Positions 1-10,784 of a stretch of DNA of 51,502 nt are shown in pieces; the stretch's first letter is position 1; each line of letters starts with the position of its first letter. Source of the DNA: Burkholderia sp. Ac-20379 (GTDB lineage: Bacteria > Pseudomonadota > Gammaproteobacteria > Burkholderiales > Burkholderiaceae); NCBI RefSeq assembly GCF_017104645.1, contig NZ_JAAGPF010000011.1, positions 1 through 51,502 of the forward strand, given 5' to 3'. A program made the position numbers and the translations under genes. The notes below the pieces were generated by a model. It searched no databases. It worked only from the letters and a program-made list of their open reading frames with translations, and was not told the DNA's origin.

Positions 1-1522
<1,522 letters not shown>

Positions 1523-1531
1523 GCGCGGCCC

Positions 1532-2488
1532 TTACTTCTTGACGATCAGGTCGACCGGGGTTTCGACCACGCCCGACAAGTCCGCCTGCTTCTTGTGCTC
1601 GGCGATCGCCTTCAGCGCGGTGTCGATGCCGAACACGGCCTGCTTGGCGGCGTATTGATCGGCCGTGGCGAGCACGCGGCCGTCCTGCAGCATCGGCTTG
1701 ATCGCATTGATGTTGTCGTAGCCGACCACCAGCACCTTGCCCGCCTTGCCGGCCGCGCGCACGGCCGACACGGCGCCGATCGCCATGCTGTCGTTGCCGC
1801 ACAGCAGCGCCTTCAGGTTCGGATATTCGTTGAGCATGGCCGAGGCCACCGCGTTGCCCTTGTCGATTTCCCATTCGCCCGACTGCACCGACACCACCTT
1901 GGCGCCCACCGCCTTCATCGCGTCCTGGAAGCCGGCCGTGCGCTGCTGCGCGTTGGTGGTGGTCGACACGCCTTCGAGGATGCCCACCTCGTCGCCGGCC
2001 TTCAGCCGCTTGGCCAGGAAGTCGCCGATCTTGCGCGCGCCCTTGCGGTTGTCCGGGCCGACGAACGGCACGTTGAGGTTCTTCGACTTCAGCACGTCCG
2101 GATCGAGCCGGTTGTCGATGTTGATGACGATGATGCCGGCGTCCACCGCCTTCTTGACGACCGGCACCAGCGCCTTCGAATCGGCCGGCGCGAGCACGAT
2201 CGCGTCGACCTTCGAGACGATCATCTGCTCGACGATGCGGATCTGGTTCGCGGTGTCGGTTTCGTCCTTGATGCCGTTGGTGACGAGGTCGAACATCGCC
2301 GGGTTGTGCTGCTGGTACGCCTTCGCGCCGGTTTCCATGGTCAGGAAGAACTCGTTGGCGAGCGACTTCATGACGAGCGCGACCTTCGGCTTGTGGGCCG
2401 ACTGCGCGTAGGCGCCGAGCGGCGCGACGGCAACGGCGGCGCCGGCAAGCGCGGCGACCAGGACACGGCGGCGAATCTGGAAATCCAT
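1532..2488 (-). CDS. sugar ABC transporter periplasmic binding protein (RbsB-like)
   Basis: This 318-residue protein is a type I periplasmic binding protein (Peripla_BP_4 fold) that would deliver a sugar to the importer encoded downstream. The start MDFQIRRRVL is chosen because GAGGAG lies just upstream and the first 27 or so residues form a signal peptide ending AYAQS. Typical RbsB features follow: KVALVMKSLANEFF at the first strand, AIVLAPADSKALVP, and GNDSMAIGAV near the hinge. A longer upstream reading has no ribosome site and would bury the signal peptide. It is the first gene of the operon, with a LacI-type palindrome about 56 bp upstream of the start codon. The sugar specificity is not determined. 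Confidence 0.9.
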   Translation of the reverse strand: MDFQIRRRVLVAALAGAAVAVAPLGAYAQSAHKPKVALVMKSLANEFFLTMETGAKAYQQHNPAMFDLVTNGIKDETDTANQIRIVEQMIVSKVDAIVLAPADSKALVPVVKKAVDAGIIVINIDNRLDPDVLKSKNLNVPFVGPDNRKGARKIGDFLAKRLKAGDEVGILEGVSTTTNAQQRTAGFQDAMKAVGAKVVSVQSGEWEIDKGNAVASAMLNEYPNLKALLCGNDSMAIGAVSAVRAAGKAGKVLVVGYDNINAIKPMLQDGRVLATADQYAAKQAVFGIDTALKAIAEHKKQADLSGVVETPVDLIVKK

Positions 2489-2543
2489 GCGAACTCTCCT
2501 CACAGGTCTGGGCCCGGCGCCCAAGGTGTGGTTTTCATGTTGA

Positions 2544-2555
2544 GCAAACGTTTGC
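2544..2555. promoter_or_regulatory. LacI-family operator palindrome
   Basis: GCAAACGTTTGC is a perfect 12-bp palindrome with the central CG step typical of LacI/PurR/RbsR-type operators. It lies 56 bp upstream of the sugar-binding protein start, where a repressor would block the promoter. No LacI-type regulator gene is in the window, so it may lie to the left. Confidence 0.65.
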
Positions 2556-2775
2556 CGAGTCGATACGGACTGCGATCGAAAACGGAGCCTGCAGCGACGG
2601 GAACGAGGACATCGGTACCGCCGGGTCGTTCGATTGCCTGACCCGAAACATGCGGTGCGCGCCTCCCGTTCCTTTTTTGTTGGTACCGGGAAGCGCCTAT
2701 GCTGGACGTTCGCCGGACGTCGCGCAACAAGGTGTTGCCCTGATTCCGGGAAGCGCGGATCGTATGCCGCGCCGC

Positions 2776-2819
2776 AAAAACACACCGCCGCGCGGTCGTG
2801 ACGACGGCGCGGCGGTGTG
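2776..2819 (-). terminator. intrinsic terminator after cysB
   Basis: A 12-bp perfect stem (2781-2792 with 2808-2819) is followed on the minus strand by five Ts. It lies about 50 bp beyond the cysB stop codon and ends the cys transcript before the sugar ABC promoter region. Confidence 0.8.
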
Positions 2820-2869
2820 GGCGATGCACGAGGCGGCAGCCCCCTTGCGGGGCCGCCCGGCGCCGGCGA

Positions 2870-3799
2870 TCAGACGGCGGTTTCCTTCAGTTGCGCGGCG
2901 ACCTCGGCTTCGGTCAGGTGCGGCGCGAACATTTCCAGCAGCTTGTAGGCGTACGAGCGCAGGAACGCGCCCTTGCGCAGGCCCACGCGCGTGGTGCTGG
3001 CCTCGAACAGGTGCTCGGTGTCGAGCGCGACGAGGTTGATGTCGCGCTGCGCATCGTAGGCCATCGCCGCCACCACGCCGATGCCCATGCCCAGTTCGAC
3101 GTAGGTCTTGATCACGTCCGCGTCGATCGCGGTCAGCACCACGTCGGGCACCGCGCCGGCCTTCGCGAACGCCTGGTCGATATGCGAGCGGCCCGTGAAA
3201 TCCTGGTCGTAGGTGATGATCGGATATTCGGCGATCTCTTCCAGCGTGAGGTTCGCGCGGCCCACCAGCGGGTGATCCTTCGGCACGACCACGATGTGGT
3301 GCCACGAATAGCACGGGAACGTCACGATGTCCGGATAGCGATCGAGCGCCTCGGTCGAGATGCCGATGTCGGCCTCGCCGCTCAGGATCATCTGCGCGAT
3401 CTGCTGCGGGCTGCCCTGGCGCAGCGCCAGATGCACCTTCGGGAACACGTCGGTGAACTGGCGGATCACCTTCGGCAGCGCGTAGCGCGCCTGCGTGTGG
3501 GTGGTCGCCACCACCAGGTGGCCGCTGTCCTGATCGGCGTACTGGCGCGCCACGCGGCGCAGGTTCTCGGCGTCGAGCAGCATGCGCTCGATCAGCTGAT
3601 GCACGGCCTTGCCCGGCTCGGTGAGGCCGGTCAGGCGCTTGCCGCGGCGAATGAAGATGTCCACGCCGAGTTCGTCCTCGAGATCCTTGATCTGCTTGGA
3701 GACGCCCGATTGCGACGTGTACAGCACGTTCGCCACCTCGGTCAGGTTCATGTTCTGGCGTACCGCTTCACGGACGAAGCGCAATTGCTGGAAATTCAT
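2870..3799 (-). CDS. cysB: LysR-family sulfur regulator CysB
   Basis: CysB activates sulfate-assimilation genes, in enterics with N-acetylserine as inducer. The 309-residue protein matches the family closely: an N-terminal winged helix-turn-helix (MNFQQLRFVREAVR, TSQSGVSKQIKDLEDELG) and a substrate-binding-like effector domain with YALPKVIRQF and the effector-pocket stretch TTHTQARYALP. It is the last gene of a cysP-T-W-A-cysB run, starting 94 bp after the cysA stop, so it probably adjusts its own supply together with the transporter. In Burkholderia CysB works beside a second regulator, SsuR, for organosulfur use; the role here is inferred from the family. Confidence 0.96.
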   Translation of the reverse strand: MNFQQLRFVREAVRQNMNLTEVANVLYTSQSGVSKQIKDLEDELGVDIFIRRGKRLTGLTEPGKAVHQLIERMLLDAENLRRVARQYADQDSGHLVVATTHTQARYALPKVIRQFTDVFPKVHLALRQGSPQQIAQMILSGEADIGISTEALDRYPDIVTFPCYSWHHIVVVPKDHPLVGRANLTLEEIAEYPIITYDQDFTGRSHIDQAFAKAGAVPDVVLTAIDADVIKTYVELGMGIGVVAAMAYDAQRDINLVALDTEHLFEASTTRVGLRKGAFLRSYAYKLLEMFAPHLTEAEVAAQLKETAV

Positions 3800-3893
3800 G
3801 GGTCAGCCTCTCGTGGGCGTTGTCGTTATCGATGAAAAGCCGAGCGGCGGCCCGAACACGGCCGCCTTGCCGCTATTGATGCTGCCTGCCGGC

Positions 3894-4955
3894 TCAGCGA
3901 GCCGGAAACACGCGCGCGTGGCGCGGCACCGCCAGCGCGCCGTCGCCGACGCCGAGCGCCAGCGCGCGCCAGGTGTCGCGATCGAGTTCGGCCTCGAGCA
4001 GCGTGCCGCCCGAGCGCGGTTCGAGCTCGATGCGCACCGCGCCGCCGAGCGGCACGACGCGCCGCACGTCCACGGCGATGCCGTCCGAGCGCGCATCGGT
4101 GCGCCCGACGATCTGCAGATCGTGCGGACGCACGTAGGCGTGCGCACGGCCGGCGAAATCGGCATCCACCGCGATCGGGCCGGCCGCGCCGTCGGCCACG
4201 AAGCCGTCGCCGTGCACCGTGCCGTCGAGCTTGTTGGCCGCGCCGAGGAATTCGTAGACGAACGCGCTTTGCGGATGATCGTACACATCCTGCGGGCTGC
4301 CGACCTGTTCGACATGGCCGCGGTTCAGCACCACGATCCGGTCGGCCACTTCGAGCGCCTCTTCCTGATCGTGCGTGACGAAGATCGTCGAGATGTGCAG
4401 ATCGTCGTGCAGGCGGCGCAGCCAGCTGCGCAGCTCCTTGCGGACCTTCGCGTCGAGCGCGCCGAACGGCTCGTCGAGCAGCAGCACCTTCGGCTCCACG
4501 GCCAGCGCGCGGGCCAGCGCGATGCGCTGGCGCTGGCCGCCCGACAGCTCGGACGGGTAACGCGGCGCGAGCCAGTCGAGCTGCACGAGCTTGAGCAGCT
4601 CATGCACCTTCTCGCGGATCACGGCCTCCGACGGGCGCTCGTTGCGCGGCTTCACGCGCAGGCCGAACGCCACGTTCTCGAACACCGTCATGTGGCGGAA
4701 CAGCGCGTAATGCTGGAACACGAAGCCGACCTGGCGCTCGCGCGCCCCCACGTCGGCCACGTCCTGGCCCTGCAGCACGACCTGGCCCGCGTCCGCGTGC
4801 TCGAGGCCCGCGATCACGCGCAGCAGCGTGGTCTTGCCGCAGCCCGACGGCCCGAGCAGCGCCACCAGTTCGCCGGGCGGGAAATCGAGCGAAACGTCGT
4901 CGAGCGCCTTGAAGTCGCCGAATTGCTTGTGCAGATTGCGTACGGTGATACCCAT
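3894..4955 (-). CDS. cysA: sulfate/thiosulfate ABC transporter ATPase CysA
   Basis: CysA hydrolyses ATP for sulfate and thiosulfate import through CysT/CysW. The 353-residue protein opens with [15 protein letters not shown]. It has Walker [10 protein letters not shown] (about residues 35-43), signature [13 protein letters not shown], Walker [20 protein letters not shown] and switch H in [15 protein letters not shown]-terminal TOBE-like regulatory region contains the [13 protein letters not shown] segment typical of CysA. A longer reading from 5000 would overlap cysW and is rejected. The gene starts 13 bp after the cysW stop, in the same operon. Confidence 0.97.
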   Translation of the reverse strand: MGITVRNLHKQFGDFKALDDVSLDFPPGELVALLGPSGCGKTTLLRVIAGLEHADAGQVVLQGQDVADVGARERQVGFVFQHYALFRHMTVFENVAFGLRVKPRNERPSEAVIREKVHELLKLVQLDWLAPRYPSELSGGQRQRIALARALAVEPKVLLLDEPFGALDAKVRKELRSWLRRLHDDLHISTIFVTHDQEEALEVADRIVVLNRGHVEQVGSPQDVYDHPQSAFVYEFLGAANKLDGTVHGDGFVADGAAGPIAVDADFAGRAHAYVRPHDLQIVGRTDARSDGIAVDVRRVVPLGGAVRIELEPRSGGTLLEAELDRDTWRALALGVGDGALAVPRHARVFPAR

Positions 4956-4968
4956 TTCGTGTGCCCCT

Positions 4969-5892
4969 TCAGGAGTGCGATGCGGCGGCGGCGCGCGCAT
5001 TCGCGAGTTCGGCCGACATCCGGCGTTCGGCGAGCAGCTTGAGCGCCAGCGTCACGAGCGCGAGCAGCGCCAGCACCGATGCCACCGCGAACGCGGCCGA
5101 AAAGTTGTATTCGTTGTAGAGAATCTCGACGTGCAGCGGCATCGTGTCGGTCTGGCCGCGGATATGGCCCGACACCACCGAAACGGCACCGAATTCGCCC
5201 ATCGCCCGCGCGTTGCACAGAATCACGCCGTACAGCAGGCCCCAGCGCACGTTCGGCAGCGTCACGCGGCGGAAGATCTGCCAGCCCGACGCGCCCAGCA
5301 CGCGGGCGGCCTCTTCCTCGTCGTTGCCCTGCGCCTGCATCAGCGGAATCAGCTCGCGCGCGACGAACGGGAACGTCACGAAGATGGTCGCCATCACGAT
5401 GCCCGGCACCGCGAAGATGATCTGCACGTCGTGCGCCTCGAGCCACGGCCCGAGCCACCCCTGCGCGCCGAACATCAGCACGTACACGAGGCCCGAGATC
5501 ACCGGCGACACCGAGAACGGCAGGTCGATCAGCGTGGTCAGGAACGCCTTGCCGCGGAACTCGAACTTGGCGATCGCCCACGACGCGCACACCCCGAACA
5601 CGAGGTTCAGCGGCACCGCGATCGCGGCCACCGTCACGGTCAGCACGATCGCCGACCATGCGTCGGGATCGGCCAGCGATTCGAAGTAGAAGCCGATGCC
5701 CTTGGCCAGCGCCTGCGCGAACACCGCGGCGAGCGGCACCACCAGGAAGCCGGCCAGGAACAGCAGCGCGATGCCGGTCAGCACCCAGCGCGTGACGCGC
5801 GATTCGCTGACCGGATCGTGGCGGCGCGCGGCGGCGCGCGGCGCGACGTTGCCCGCGGCCAGCGCGGAACCCGGATTGGTCTGGCGGCTCAT
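4969..5892 (-). CDS. cysW: sulfate ABC transporter permease CysW
   Basis: CysW is one of the two inner-membrane permeases for sulfate. The 307-residue protein begins [10 protein letters not shown], has about six hydrophobic segments, and shows the EAA loop [19 protein letters not shown] that docks on CysA. Its ATG overlaps the cysT stop by 4 bp (ATGA), fixing the start and implying translational coupling. The N-terminus is about 20 residues longer than in enteric CysW. Confidence 0.96.
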   Translation of the reverse strand: MSRQTNPGSALAAGNVAPRAAARRHDPVSESRVTRWVLTGIALLFLAGFLVVPLAAVFAQALAKGIGFYFESLADPDAWSAIVLTVTVAAIAVPLNLVFGVCASWAIAKFEFRGKAFLTTLIDLPFSVSPVISGLVYVLMFGAQGWLGPWLEAHDVQIIFAVPGIVMATIFVTFPFVARELIPLMQAQGNDEEEAARVLGASGWQIFRRVTLPNVRWGLLYGVILCNARAMGEFGAVSVVSGHIRGQTDTMPLHVEILYNEYNFSAAFAVASVLALLALVTLALKLLAERRMSAELANARAAAASHS

Positions 5893-6782
5893 TGCGCACC
5901 TCCCGCCGTGGCGGCCGTGGCCGCGGCCGGCGCCGGGCCGCTGGCGCCGCGGCTGGTGCGGCGTTGCAGAACCCATTGCAGCGTGTTGATCAGGAACAGC
6001 ATCACGAACGACACCACCAGCATCACCACGGCCAGCGCGGTCGCGCCGGCGTAGTCGTACTGTTCGAGCTTGGTGATGATCAGCAGCGAGGTGATTTCCG
6101 ACTTCATCGGCACGTTGCCGGCGATGAAGATCACCGAGCCGTATTCGCCGAGCGCGCGCGCGAACGCGAGCGCGAAGCCGGTCAGGAGCGCCGGCAGCAC
6201 GGCCGGCAGCACCACGCGACGGAACGTCAGCCAGCGCGACGCGCCAAGGCAGGCGGCGGCCTCTTCCTGCTCGCGCTCGAAATCCTCGAGCACCGGCTGC
6301 ACCGTGCGCACCACGAACGGCAGGCCGATAAAGGTCAGCGCGACCAGCACGCCGAGCGGCGTGAACGCCACCTTGATGCCGAGCGGCACCAGGTATTGCC
6401 CGACCCAGCCGTTCTGCGCGTAAACGGCGGCCAGCGAGATGCCGGCCACCGAGGTGGGCAACGCGAACGGCAGGTCGACGATGGCGTCCACCAGCCGTTT
6501 CAACGGGAATGAATAGCGCACCAGCACCCACGCCACCAGGAAGCCGAACACGGCATTGATGAGCGCGCCGCCGAGCGCCGCGAGGAACGTCAGGCGGTAG
6601 GACGCCACGACGCGGGCCGAGGTGGTCGCCGCGACGAACTGGTCCCAGGTCAGCGTGGCGGTTTTCAGAAACGTGGAGGCGAGCGGTATCAGCACCACGA
6701 GGCTCAAATAGGCCACCGTGATCCCGAGCGTCACGCCGAAGCCGGGCAATGCGCTCGGCTTGCGGAAGGTGTACGTCGTCAT
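5889..6782 (-). CDS. cysT: sulfate ABC transporter permease CysT
   Basis: CysT (CysU) pairs with CysW to form the sulfate channel. The 297 residues include about six membrane segments (for example [19 protein letters not shown]) and the EAA motif [21 protein letters not shown] that contacts CysA. The C-terminal 25 residues are rich in Ala, Gly and Pro and are probably disordered. It follows cysP after a 184-bp spacer containing a strong stem-loop and is translationally coupled to cysW. Confidence 0.96.
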   Translation of the reverse strand: MTTYTFRKPSALPGFGVTLGITVAYLSLVVLIPLASTFLKTATLTWDQFVAATTSARVVASYRLTFLAALGGALINAVFGFLVAWVLVRYSFPLKRLVDAIVDLPFALPTSVAGISLAAVYAQNGWVGQYLVPLGIKVAFTPLGVLVALTFIGLPFVVRTVQPVLEDFEREQEEAAACLGASRWLTFRRVVLPAVLPALLTGFALAFARALGEYGSVIFIAGNVPMKSEITSLLIITKLEQYDYAGATALAVVMLVVSFVMLFLINTLQWVLQRRTSRGASGPAPAAATAATAGGAQ

Positions 6783-6814
6783 GCGAAAGCGCTTCCTAGG
6801 TTGACTTGGGAGAC

Positions 6815-6844
6815 GCGGCCGCCGGGAGGTTTCCGGGCGGCCGC
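6815..6844. other. intercistronic stem-loop between cysP and cysT
   Basis: GCGGCCGCC (6815-6823) pairs with GGCGGCCGC (6836-6844) around a 12-nt loop. There is no T run, so it is not a normal terminator. Such hairpins between a binding-protein gene and its permease genes often protect the upstream message and so raise binding-protein levels; that role is inferred. Confidence 0.55.
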
Positions 6845-6966
6845 GCTGGGTGCTGCGTTATATCGGGCGGTGCGTGCGGTAGGTTGCCGCGCCGCCTCGT
6901 GTCCTGCTGCCTGGCGGCGCCCCCCTCGGGAGCGCGCCGCCGGCGTCCGGCTGCGCGCCGGAAGCG

Positions 6967-8001
6967 TTACTGCGGTTTGTAGATCGAGTCGAACACGCCG
7001 CCGTCGGCGAAGTGCGTCTTCTGCGCGTTGGTCCAGCCGCCGAACGTGTCGTCCACCGTGTACAGCTTCAGCTTCGGAAACTGCTTGGTCAGCTCGGCCG
7101 GCACGTCCTTCGAACGCGGGCGGTAGAAGTTGCGCGCCGCGATTTCCTGGCCTTCCTTGCTGTACAGGAAGTTCAGGTAGGCCTCGGCCAGCTTGCGGTC
7201 GCCCTTCTTGTCGACGACCTTGTCCACCACCGCCACCGGCGGCTCGGCCAGGATGCTGACCGACGGCACGACGATCTGGAACTTGTCCGGACCGAATTCC
7301 TTCAGCGACAGGAACGCCTCGTTTTCCCAGGCGATCAGCACGTCGCCGATGTCGCGCTGCACGAAGCTGGTGGTCGCGCCGCGCGCGCCCGAATCGAGCA
7401 CGCCCGCATTCTTGTAGAGCTTCGAGACGAATTCCTTGGCCGTCTGCTCGTTGCCGCCCGGCTTGTGCAGCGCGTAGGCCCAGGCCGCCAGGTAGTTCCA
7501 GCGCGCGCCGCCCGAGGTCTTCGGGTTCGGCGTGATGATCGACACGCCCGGCTTGACCAGGTCGTCCCAATCCTTGATGCCCTTCGGGTTGCCCTTGCGA
7601 ACCAGGAACACGATGGTCGAGGTGTACGGCGAGGCGTTGTCGGGCAGGCGCTTCTGCCAATCCTTCGCGACGATCCCCTTGTTGGCCAGCGCGTCGATGT
7701 CCCAGGCCAGCGCCAGCGTGACCACGTCGGCCTGCAGGCCGTCGAGCACCGAGCGCGCCTGCGCGCCCGAGCCGCCGTGCGACTGCTTGAACGTGACGGT
7801 TTCGCCCGTCTTGGCCTTCCATTCCTTGCCGAAGGCCTGGTTGATGTCCTGATACAGCTCGCGGGTCGGATCGTACGAGACGTTCAGCAACGTCGTGTCC
7901 GCCAGTGCGTGGGTGGCCCCGCCCAGCGCCGCCGCGCCGACCGCCAGTGTTGCGATAAGACGGCGGACGCCGCCTGCCAGCCCCGTGTTGCGCTTGACCA
8001 T
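6967..8001 (-). CDS. periplasmic sulfate-binding protein (Sbp/CysP)
   Basis: This solute receptor binds sulfate or thiosulfate in the periplasm for the CysTWA importer. The start [10 protein letters not shown] has GGAG 9 nt upstream. The signal peptide runs about 35 residues to THALADTTL. Family marks are [14 protein letters not shown] near the mature N-terminus, [29 protein letters not shown], and [19 protein letters not shown] in the ligand cleft. The 344-residue length matches Sbp. It is first in the operon, behind an AT-rich regulatory region. Sequence alone does not settle Sbp versus CysP, so no symbol is given. Confidence 0.93.
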   Translation of the reverse strand: MVKRNTGLAGGVRRLIATLAVGAAALGGATHALADTTLLNVSYDPTRELYQDINQAFGKEWKAKTGETVTFKQSHGGSGAQARSVLDGLQADVVTLALAWDIDALANKGIVAKDWQKRLPDNASPYTSTIVFLVRKGNPKGIKDWDDLVKPGVSIITPNPKTSGGARWNYLAAWAYALHKPGGNEQTAKEFVSKLYKNAGVLDSGARGATTSFVQRDIGDVLIAWENEAFLSLKEFGPDKFQIVVPSVSILAEPPVAVVDKVVDKKGDRKLAEAYLNFLYSKEGQEIAARNFYRPRSKDVPAELTKQFPKLKLYTVDDTFGGWTNAQKTHFADGGVFDSIYKPQ

Positions 8002-8110
8002 CCCGGTGATCTCCAAAGGTTCGTGGATCGTTTTTTGCAATGTCGGGCCAGTCTAGCGAACAGCTTTCATCATTAAAAATAATCGTTCTTCATTTTTTAA
8101 GAAGCAAAAG
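8002..8110 (-). promoter_or_regulatory. AT-rich control region of the cys operon
   Basis: On the minus strand the region has a -10-like TAGACT (8050-8055) with no good -35, as expected for an activated promoter. Upstream is an AT-rich block around 8071-8102 containing GAACGATT (8081-8088). CysB sites are AT-rich and poorly conserved, so the assignment rests mainly on position. The 8-mer CTAGACTG also occurs upstream of ssuD. Confidence 0.4.
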
Positions 8111-8230
8111 TGGTAAAGACCGCCCGGCGGACGGTTGAGGCATGGAAACCGGCGTTCGAACGTCCTTCGATCGCGTCGGAACCGGCGTCATAGCGACGAA
8201 CTTCAAGTAACGCTTGAAATTCCCGAACTA

Positions 8231-8246
8231 CTGTATAAAAATACAG
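8231..8246. promoter_or_regulatory. SOS (LexA) box 1 of lexA
   Basis: CTGTATAAAAATACAG has both consensus halves, CTGT and ACAG, with an A/T-only 8-bp centre. It lies 27 bp upstream of the lexA start and is almost certainly bound by LexA. Confidence 0.92.
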
Positions 8247-8250
8247 ATCA

Positions 8251-8266
8251 CTGTCTATCCATACAG
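8251..8266. promoter_or_regulatory. SOS (LexA) box 2 of lexA
   Basis: CTGTCTATCCATACAG keeps both outer halves with a less regular centre. It is centred 20 bp from box 1, on nearly the same helix face, and ends 6 bp before the lexA ATG, so binding should also hinder translation-initiation-region transcription. Confidence 0.88.
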
Positions 8267-8272
8267 TTGATC

Positions 8273-8920
8273 ATGACCAAACTCACCGCACGTCAGCAGC
8301 AAGTATTCGATCTGGTCCGCCGCGCGATCGAGCGCTCCGGCTTCCCGCCCACCCGTGCGGAGATCGCGGCCGAGCTGGGCTTCAGCTCGCCGAACGCAGC
8401 CGAGGAGCACCTCCGGGCACTGGCCCGCAAGGGCGTGATCGAGCTGGCCGCCGGCGCGTCGCGCGGCATCCGCCTGCTCGGCCTCGACGATGCGCCCCAT
8501 CAGTTCACGCTGCCCCACGCGGCGCTCATGCAGCTTTCGCTGCCGCTGGTCGGCCGCGTCGCGGCAGGTAGCCCGATCCTCGCGCAGGAACACATCTCGC
8601 AGCACTACGCGTGCGATCCGTCGCTGTTCACGAGCAAGCCCGATTACCTGCTGAAGGTGCGCGGCCTGTCGATGCGCGACGCCGGCATCCTCGACGGCGA
8701 CCTGCTCGCCGTGCAGAAGCGCACCGAGGCGAAGGACGGCCAGATCATCGTCGCGCGGCTCGGCGACGACGTCACGGTCAAGCGCCTGAAGCGCCATTCC
8801 ACGGGCCTCGAACTGATCGCCGAGAACCCCGATTACGAAAACATCTTCGTGAAGGCCGGCAGCGCGGAGTTTGCGCTCGAAGGGATTGCCGTCGGCCTGA
8901 TCCGGTCCGGCGAACTCTGA
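8273..8920 (+). CDS. lexA: SOS repressor LexA
   Basis: LexA represses DNA-damage genes and cleaves itself when RecA filaments form. The 215-residue protein has the winged helix N-terminal domain ([32 protein letters not shown]). The cleavage bond is Ala98-Gly99 in RVAAGSP, the nucleophile is Ser133 in [10 protein letters not shown], and the general base is Lys170 in DDVTVKRLK. The ATG at 8273 is used rather than upstream codons because it gives the standard N-terminus directly after the two SOS boxes. Those boxes make the gene self-regulating, probably with the small gene 42 bp downstream. Confidence 0.98.
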   Translation: MTKLTARQQQVFDLVRRAIERSGFPPTRAEIAAELGFSSPNAAEEHLRALARKGVIELAAGASRGIRLLGLDDAPHQFTLPHAALMQLSLPLVGRVAAGSPILAQEHISQHYACDPSLFTSKPDYLLKVRGLSMRDAGILDGDLLAVQKRTEAKDGQIIVARLGDDVTVKRLKRHSTGLELIAENPDYENIFVKAGSAEFALEGIAVGLIRSGEL

Positions 8921-8962
8921 TACCCGCCGCCCCGCCACGCTGCCCCGATCTGGAGAAACGCC

Positions 8963-9286
8963 ATGGAACGCCTCGCTCGTCTGCTGCCTTTCCGTCAATT
9001 CGGTCGTCTGCGTCATCTGCGCGGCCGCACGCCCTGTGCGCCGCTCGCGGCCGACGTCGGCGCACCGGCCGCCTCCGGGGCGGGCGAGACGGCTTCCCTG
9101 CTGCCCTCGGCCCTGCCGGCCTTCGCCCGCGTTTCGCTGAACGCGGGGCTGCATCACGCGGAACCGGCACGGCGTGCGCCGGTGCGCGTCTATCACGGGG
9201 CGTCGCGCACGATCATGGTCGGCTCGATCGATGCCGTGTGCCGCATGATCGACGATTGCATCGCCGAGGAACGTTCGGCCGCTTGA
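8963..9286 (+). CDS. small hypothetical protein downstream of lexA
   Basis: The 107-residue protein is not recognised. It has a basic N-terminal third (MERLARLLPFRQFGRLRHL), an Ala/Pro-rich middle, and a more ordered C-terminal part, VRVYHGASRTIMVGSIDAV followed by CRMIDDCIAEE. No signal peptide or membrane segment is seen. GGAG lies 8 nt before the ATG. It follows lexA by 42 bp on the same strand with no terminator between, so it is probably in the SOS transcript. In Pseudomonas the equivalent position holds the division inhibitor sulA, but I see no SulA similarity strong enough to name it. Confidence 0.65.
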   Translation: MERLARLLPFRQFGRLRHLRGRTPCAPLAADVGAPAASGAGETASLLPSALPAFARVSLNAGLHHAEPARRAPVRVYHGASRTIMVGSIDAVCRMIDDCIAEERSAA

Positions 9287-9326
9287 GGCGTCTCTGGATA
9301 CAGTGCGACGCCCCGATGGAGGCCAG

Positions 9327-9974
9327 GTGCCCGTTTCTTCAACCCGCCGCGGCCGGGTCAAGCCGCTCGTCGGGCTCGTGGTCGGCTTGGTGATCCTGCC
9401 CGCGGTTCTGTATGCGTACGTCTCACCCTACGTCGCGCTGCTCGGCCTGAAAAAGGCCGTCGATACGCGCGATGCGCAGACAATCAGCCGCTACGTCGAT
9501 TACCCGGCGCTGCGCGTGAGCCTCAAGCAGCAACTGACCGACGAGCTGATGCGCCGCGTCGATCCGCAGCGCCACAACAATCCGCTTGCCATGCTCGGCG
9601 CGATGATCGGTTCGGCCTTGGTCGGGCCGCTCGTCGATGCCTACGCCACGCCGGAGGGCGTGGCCGCGCTGTTGAGCGGGCTGCCGCCGCGTGGCGATCC
9701 GGGCGAGCATCCGCCCACGCTCGATCAAGCGGCGCCAGCGCCTGCCTCGTCCGCCGTGCCCGCCCCGTCGGCCGCACCGCCGGCGTCATCGGCGGCGCCG
9801 TCCAGCGGCACGTCGGTTGCCAATGCCGCGCCGTCGACGAGCGCCGCCTATCAGGGCGTCAATGAATTCGTGGTGGTATATCAGCGCGATGTCGGCGATG
9901 CGCGCTACGCGGCGATCTTCCGTCGTAGCGGCCTGTTCGGATGGAAACTGAGCGCGATCGATCTGCATCGCTGA
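9327..9974 (+). CDS. DUF2939-type membrane-anchored protein
   Basis: The 215-residue protein has one N-terminal membrane segment (VGLVVGLVILPAVLYAYV). A conserved part follows, SPYVALLGLKKAVDTRDAQT and SRYVDYPALRVSLKQQL, as in DUF2939 proteins. After it comes a low-complexity Ala/Pro/Ser linker (about residues 120-160) and a C-terminal strand-rich end, FVVVYQRDVGDARYAAIFRR. The GTG at 9327 is chosen because GGAGG precedes it by 4 nt; a GTG at 9303 would add 8 residues without a ribosome site. It lies 40 bp after the small gene downstream of lexA and may share its transcript. Function is unknown; the domain points outside the cytoplasm. Confidence 0.75.
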   Translation: MPVSSTRRGRVKPLVGLVVGLVILPAVLYAYVSPYVALLGLKKAVDTRDAQTISRYVDYPALRVSLKQQLTDELMRRVDPQRHNNPLAMLGAMIGSALVGPLVDAYATPEGVAALLSGLPPRGDPGEHPPTLDQAAPAPASSAVPAPSAAPPASSAAPSSGTSVANAAPSTSAAYQGVNEFVVVYQRDVGDARYAAIFRRSGLFGWKLSAIDLHR

Positions 9975-10068
9975 TCGCCCCGCGCATCGATGGCTGCCGC
10001 CGCCCACACGGCAGGGTCGAGGCGGCCAACCGCGCCGCCTCGGGCTTCACTTCCGCAAGTTCGCCGTG

Positions 10069-10566
10069 TCACGCCGCCTGGCTGGCGGCGGCCTCGCGTT
10101 CCTTCGCACGTTCCTCGCGCTGCTCGTCGGTCGACGAGCAGGCCACGAGAATGCTGCACGACACGCGGTCGAGCAGTTGCGTGTTGCCCGCGCCCATCCA
10201 CCAACGCGACAGGCCGCTGCGGCAGCGATGCCCCACCACCACGAGATCGACATTGAGCGACTTCGCGAGGTTGGCGATTTCGTCGATCGGGTAACCGAAC
10301 GCAAAATGGCCTTCGGCCTGCACGCCGCGCTCGGTCAGCCAGTCCACGCCTTCCTGGAGGATCTCGCGCGCCGTTTCCTCGAAGCGCCCGCAGGCCACGT
10401 CGGTCAGCAGGCCGGCGCTCTGCGCGATGCTCGAACGCATGTCGACAACCGACAGCAGATGCGTCTGCGCCTTCAACTGAAGCGCAAGATCCGCACCGCA
10501 TCGCAGGGCTTTGCGGCCCTCCAGCGTGCCGTCGTAACACAGCAGGATTTTCTGGTAGCTCGACAT
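10069..10566 (-). CDS. universal stress protein (UspA family)
   Basis: The 165-residue protein has the single Usp fold: SYQKILLCYDGTLEGRKALR at the N-terminus, a central helical part, and VDLVVVGHRCRSGLSRWWMG near the C-terminus. In ATP-binding Usps the last stretch reads G-x2-G-x9-G-(S/T). Here the second glycine is Cys (GHRC) and the final part reads GAGNT, so nucleotide binding may be altered. The start MSSYQK has AAGGAGG 6 nt upstream; a longer reading adds an unsupported leader. The C-terminal 20 residues are charged and probably disordered. It stands alone, divergent from the nodI-like gene. Confidence 0.9.
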   Translation of the reverse strand: MSSYQKILLCYDGTLEGRKALRCGADLALQLKAQTHLLSVVDMRSSIAQSAGLLTDVACGRFEETAREILQEGVDWLTERGVQAEGHFAFGYPIDEIANLAKSLNVDLVVVGHRCRSGLSRWWMGAGNTQLLDRVSCSILVACSSTDEQREERAKEREAAASQAA

Positions 10567-10784
10567 GATGGCCTCCTTCTCTGAATCGATCGACGCTTCG
10601 ATCATGGTGCGCCGCAATTCCGGATGCAAGGGATGAAAACGCGGAGATGAAAATCGTCCACCGATGCCGGATTGCGGTGCAGGCTTGCACGATCCGGTCG
10701 CGCGCGGCGAACCGAAAGCGGGACGCGATGCACTAGAATGGCCGCTTCGTGCCGTCCCTCCGTCGACCTCCCGCCTCCGCGCTC

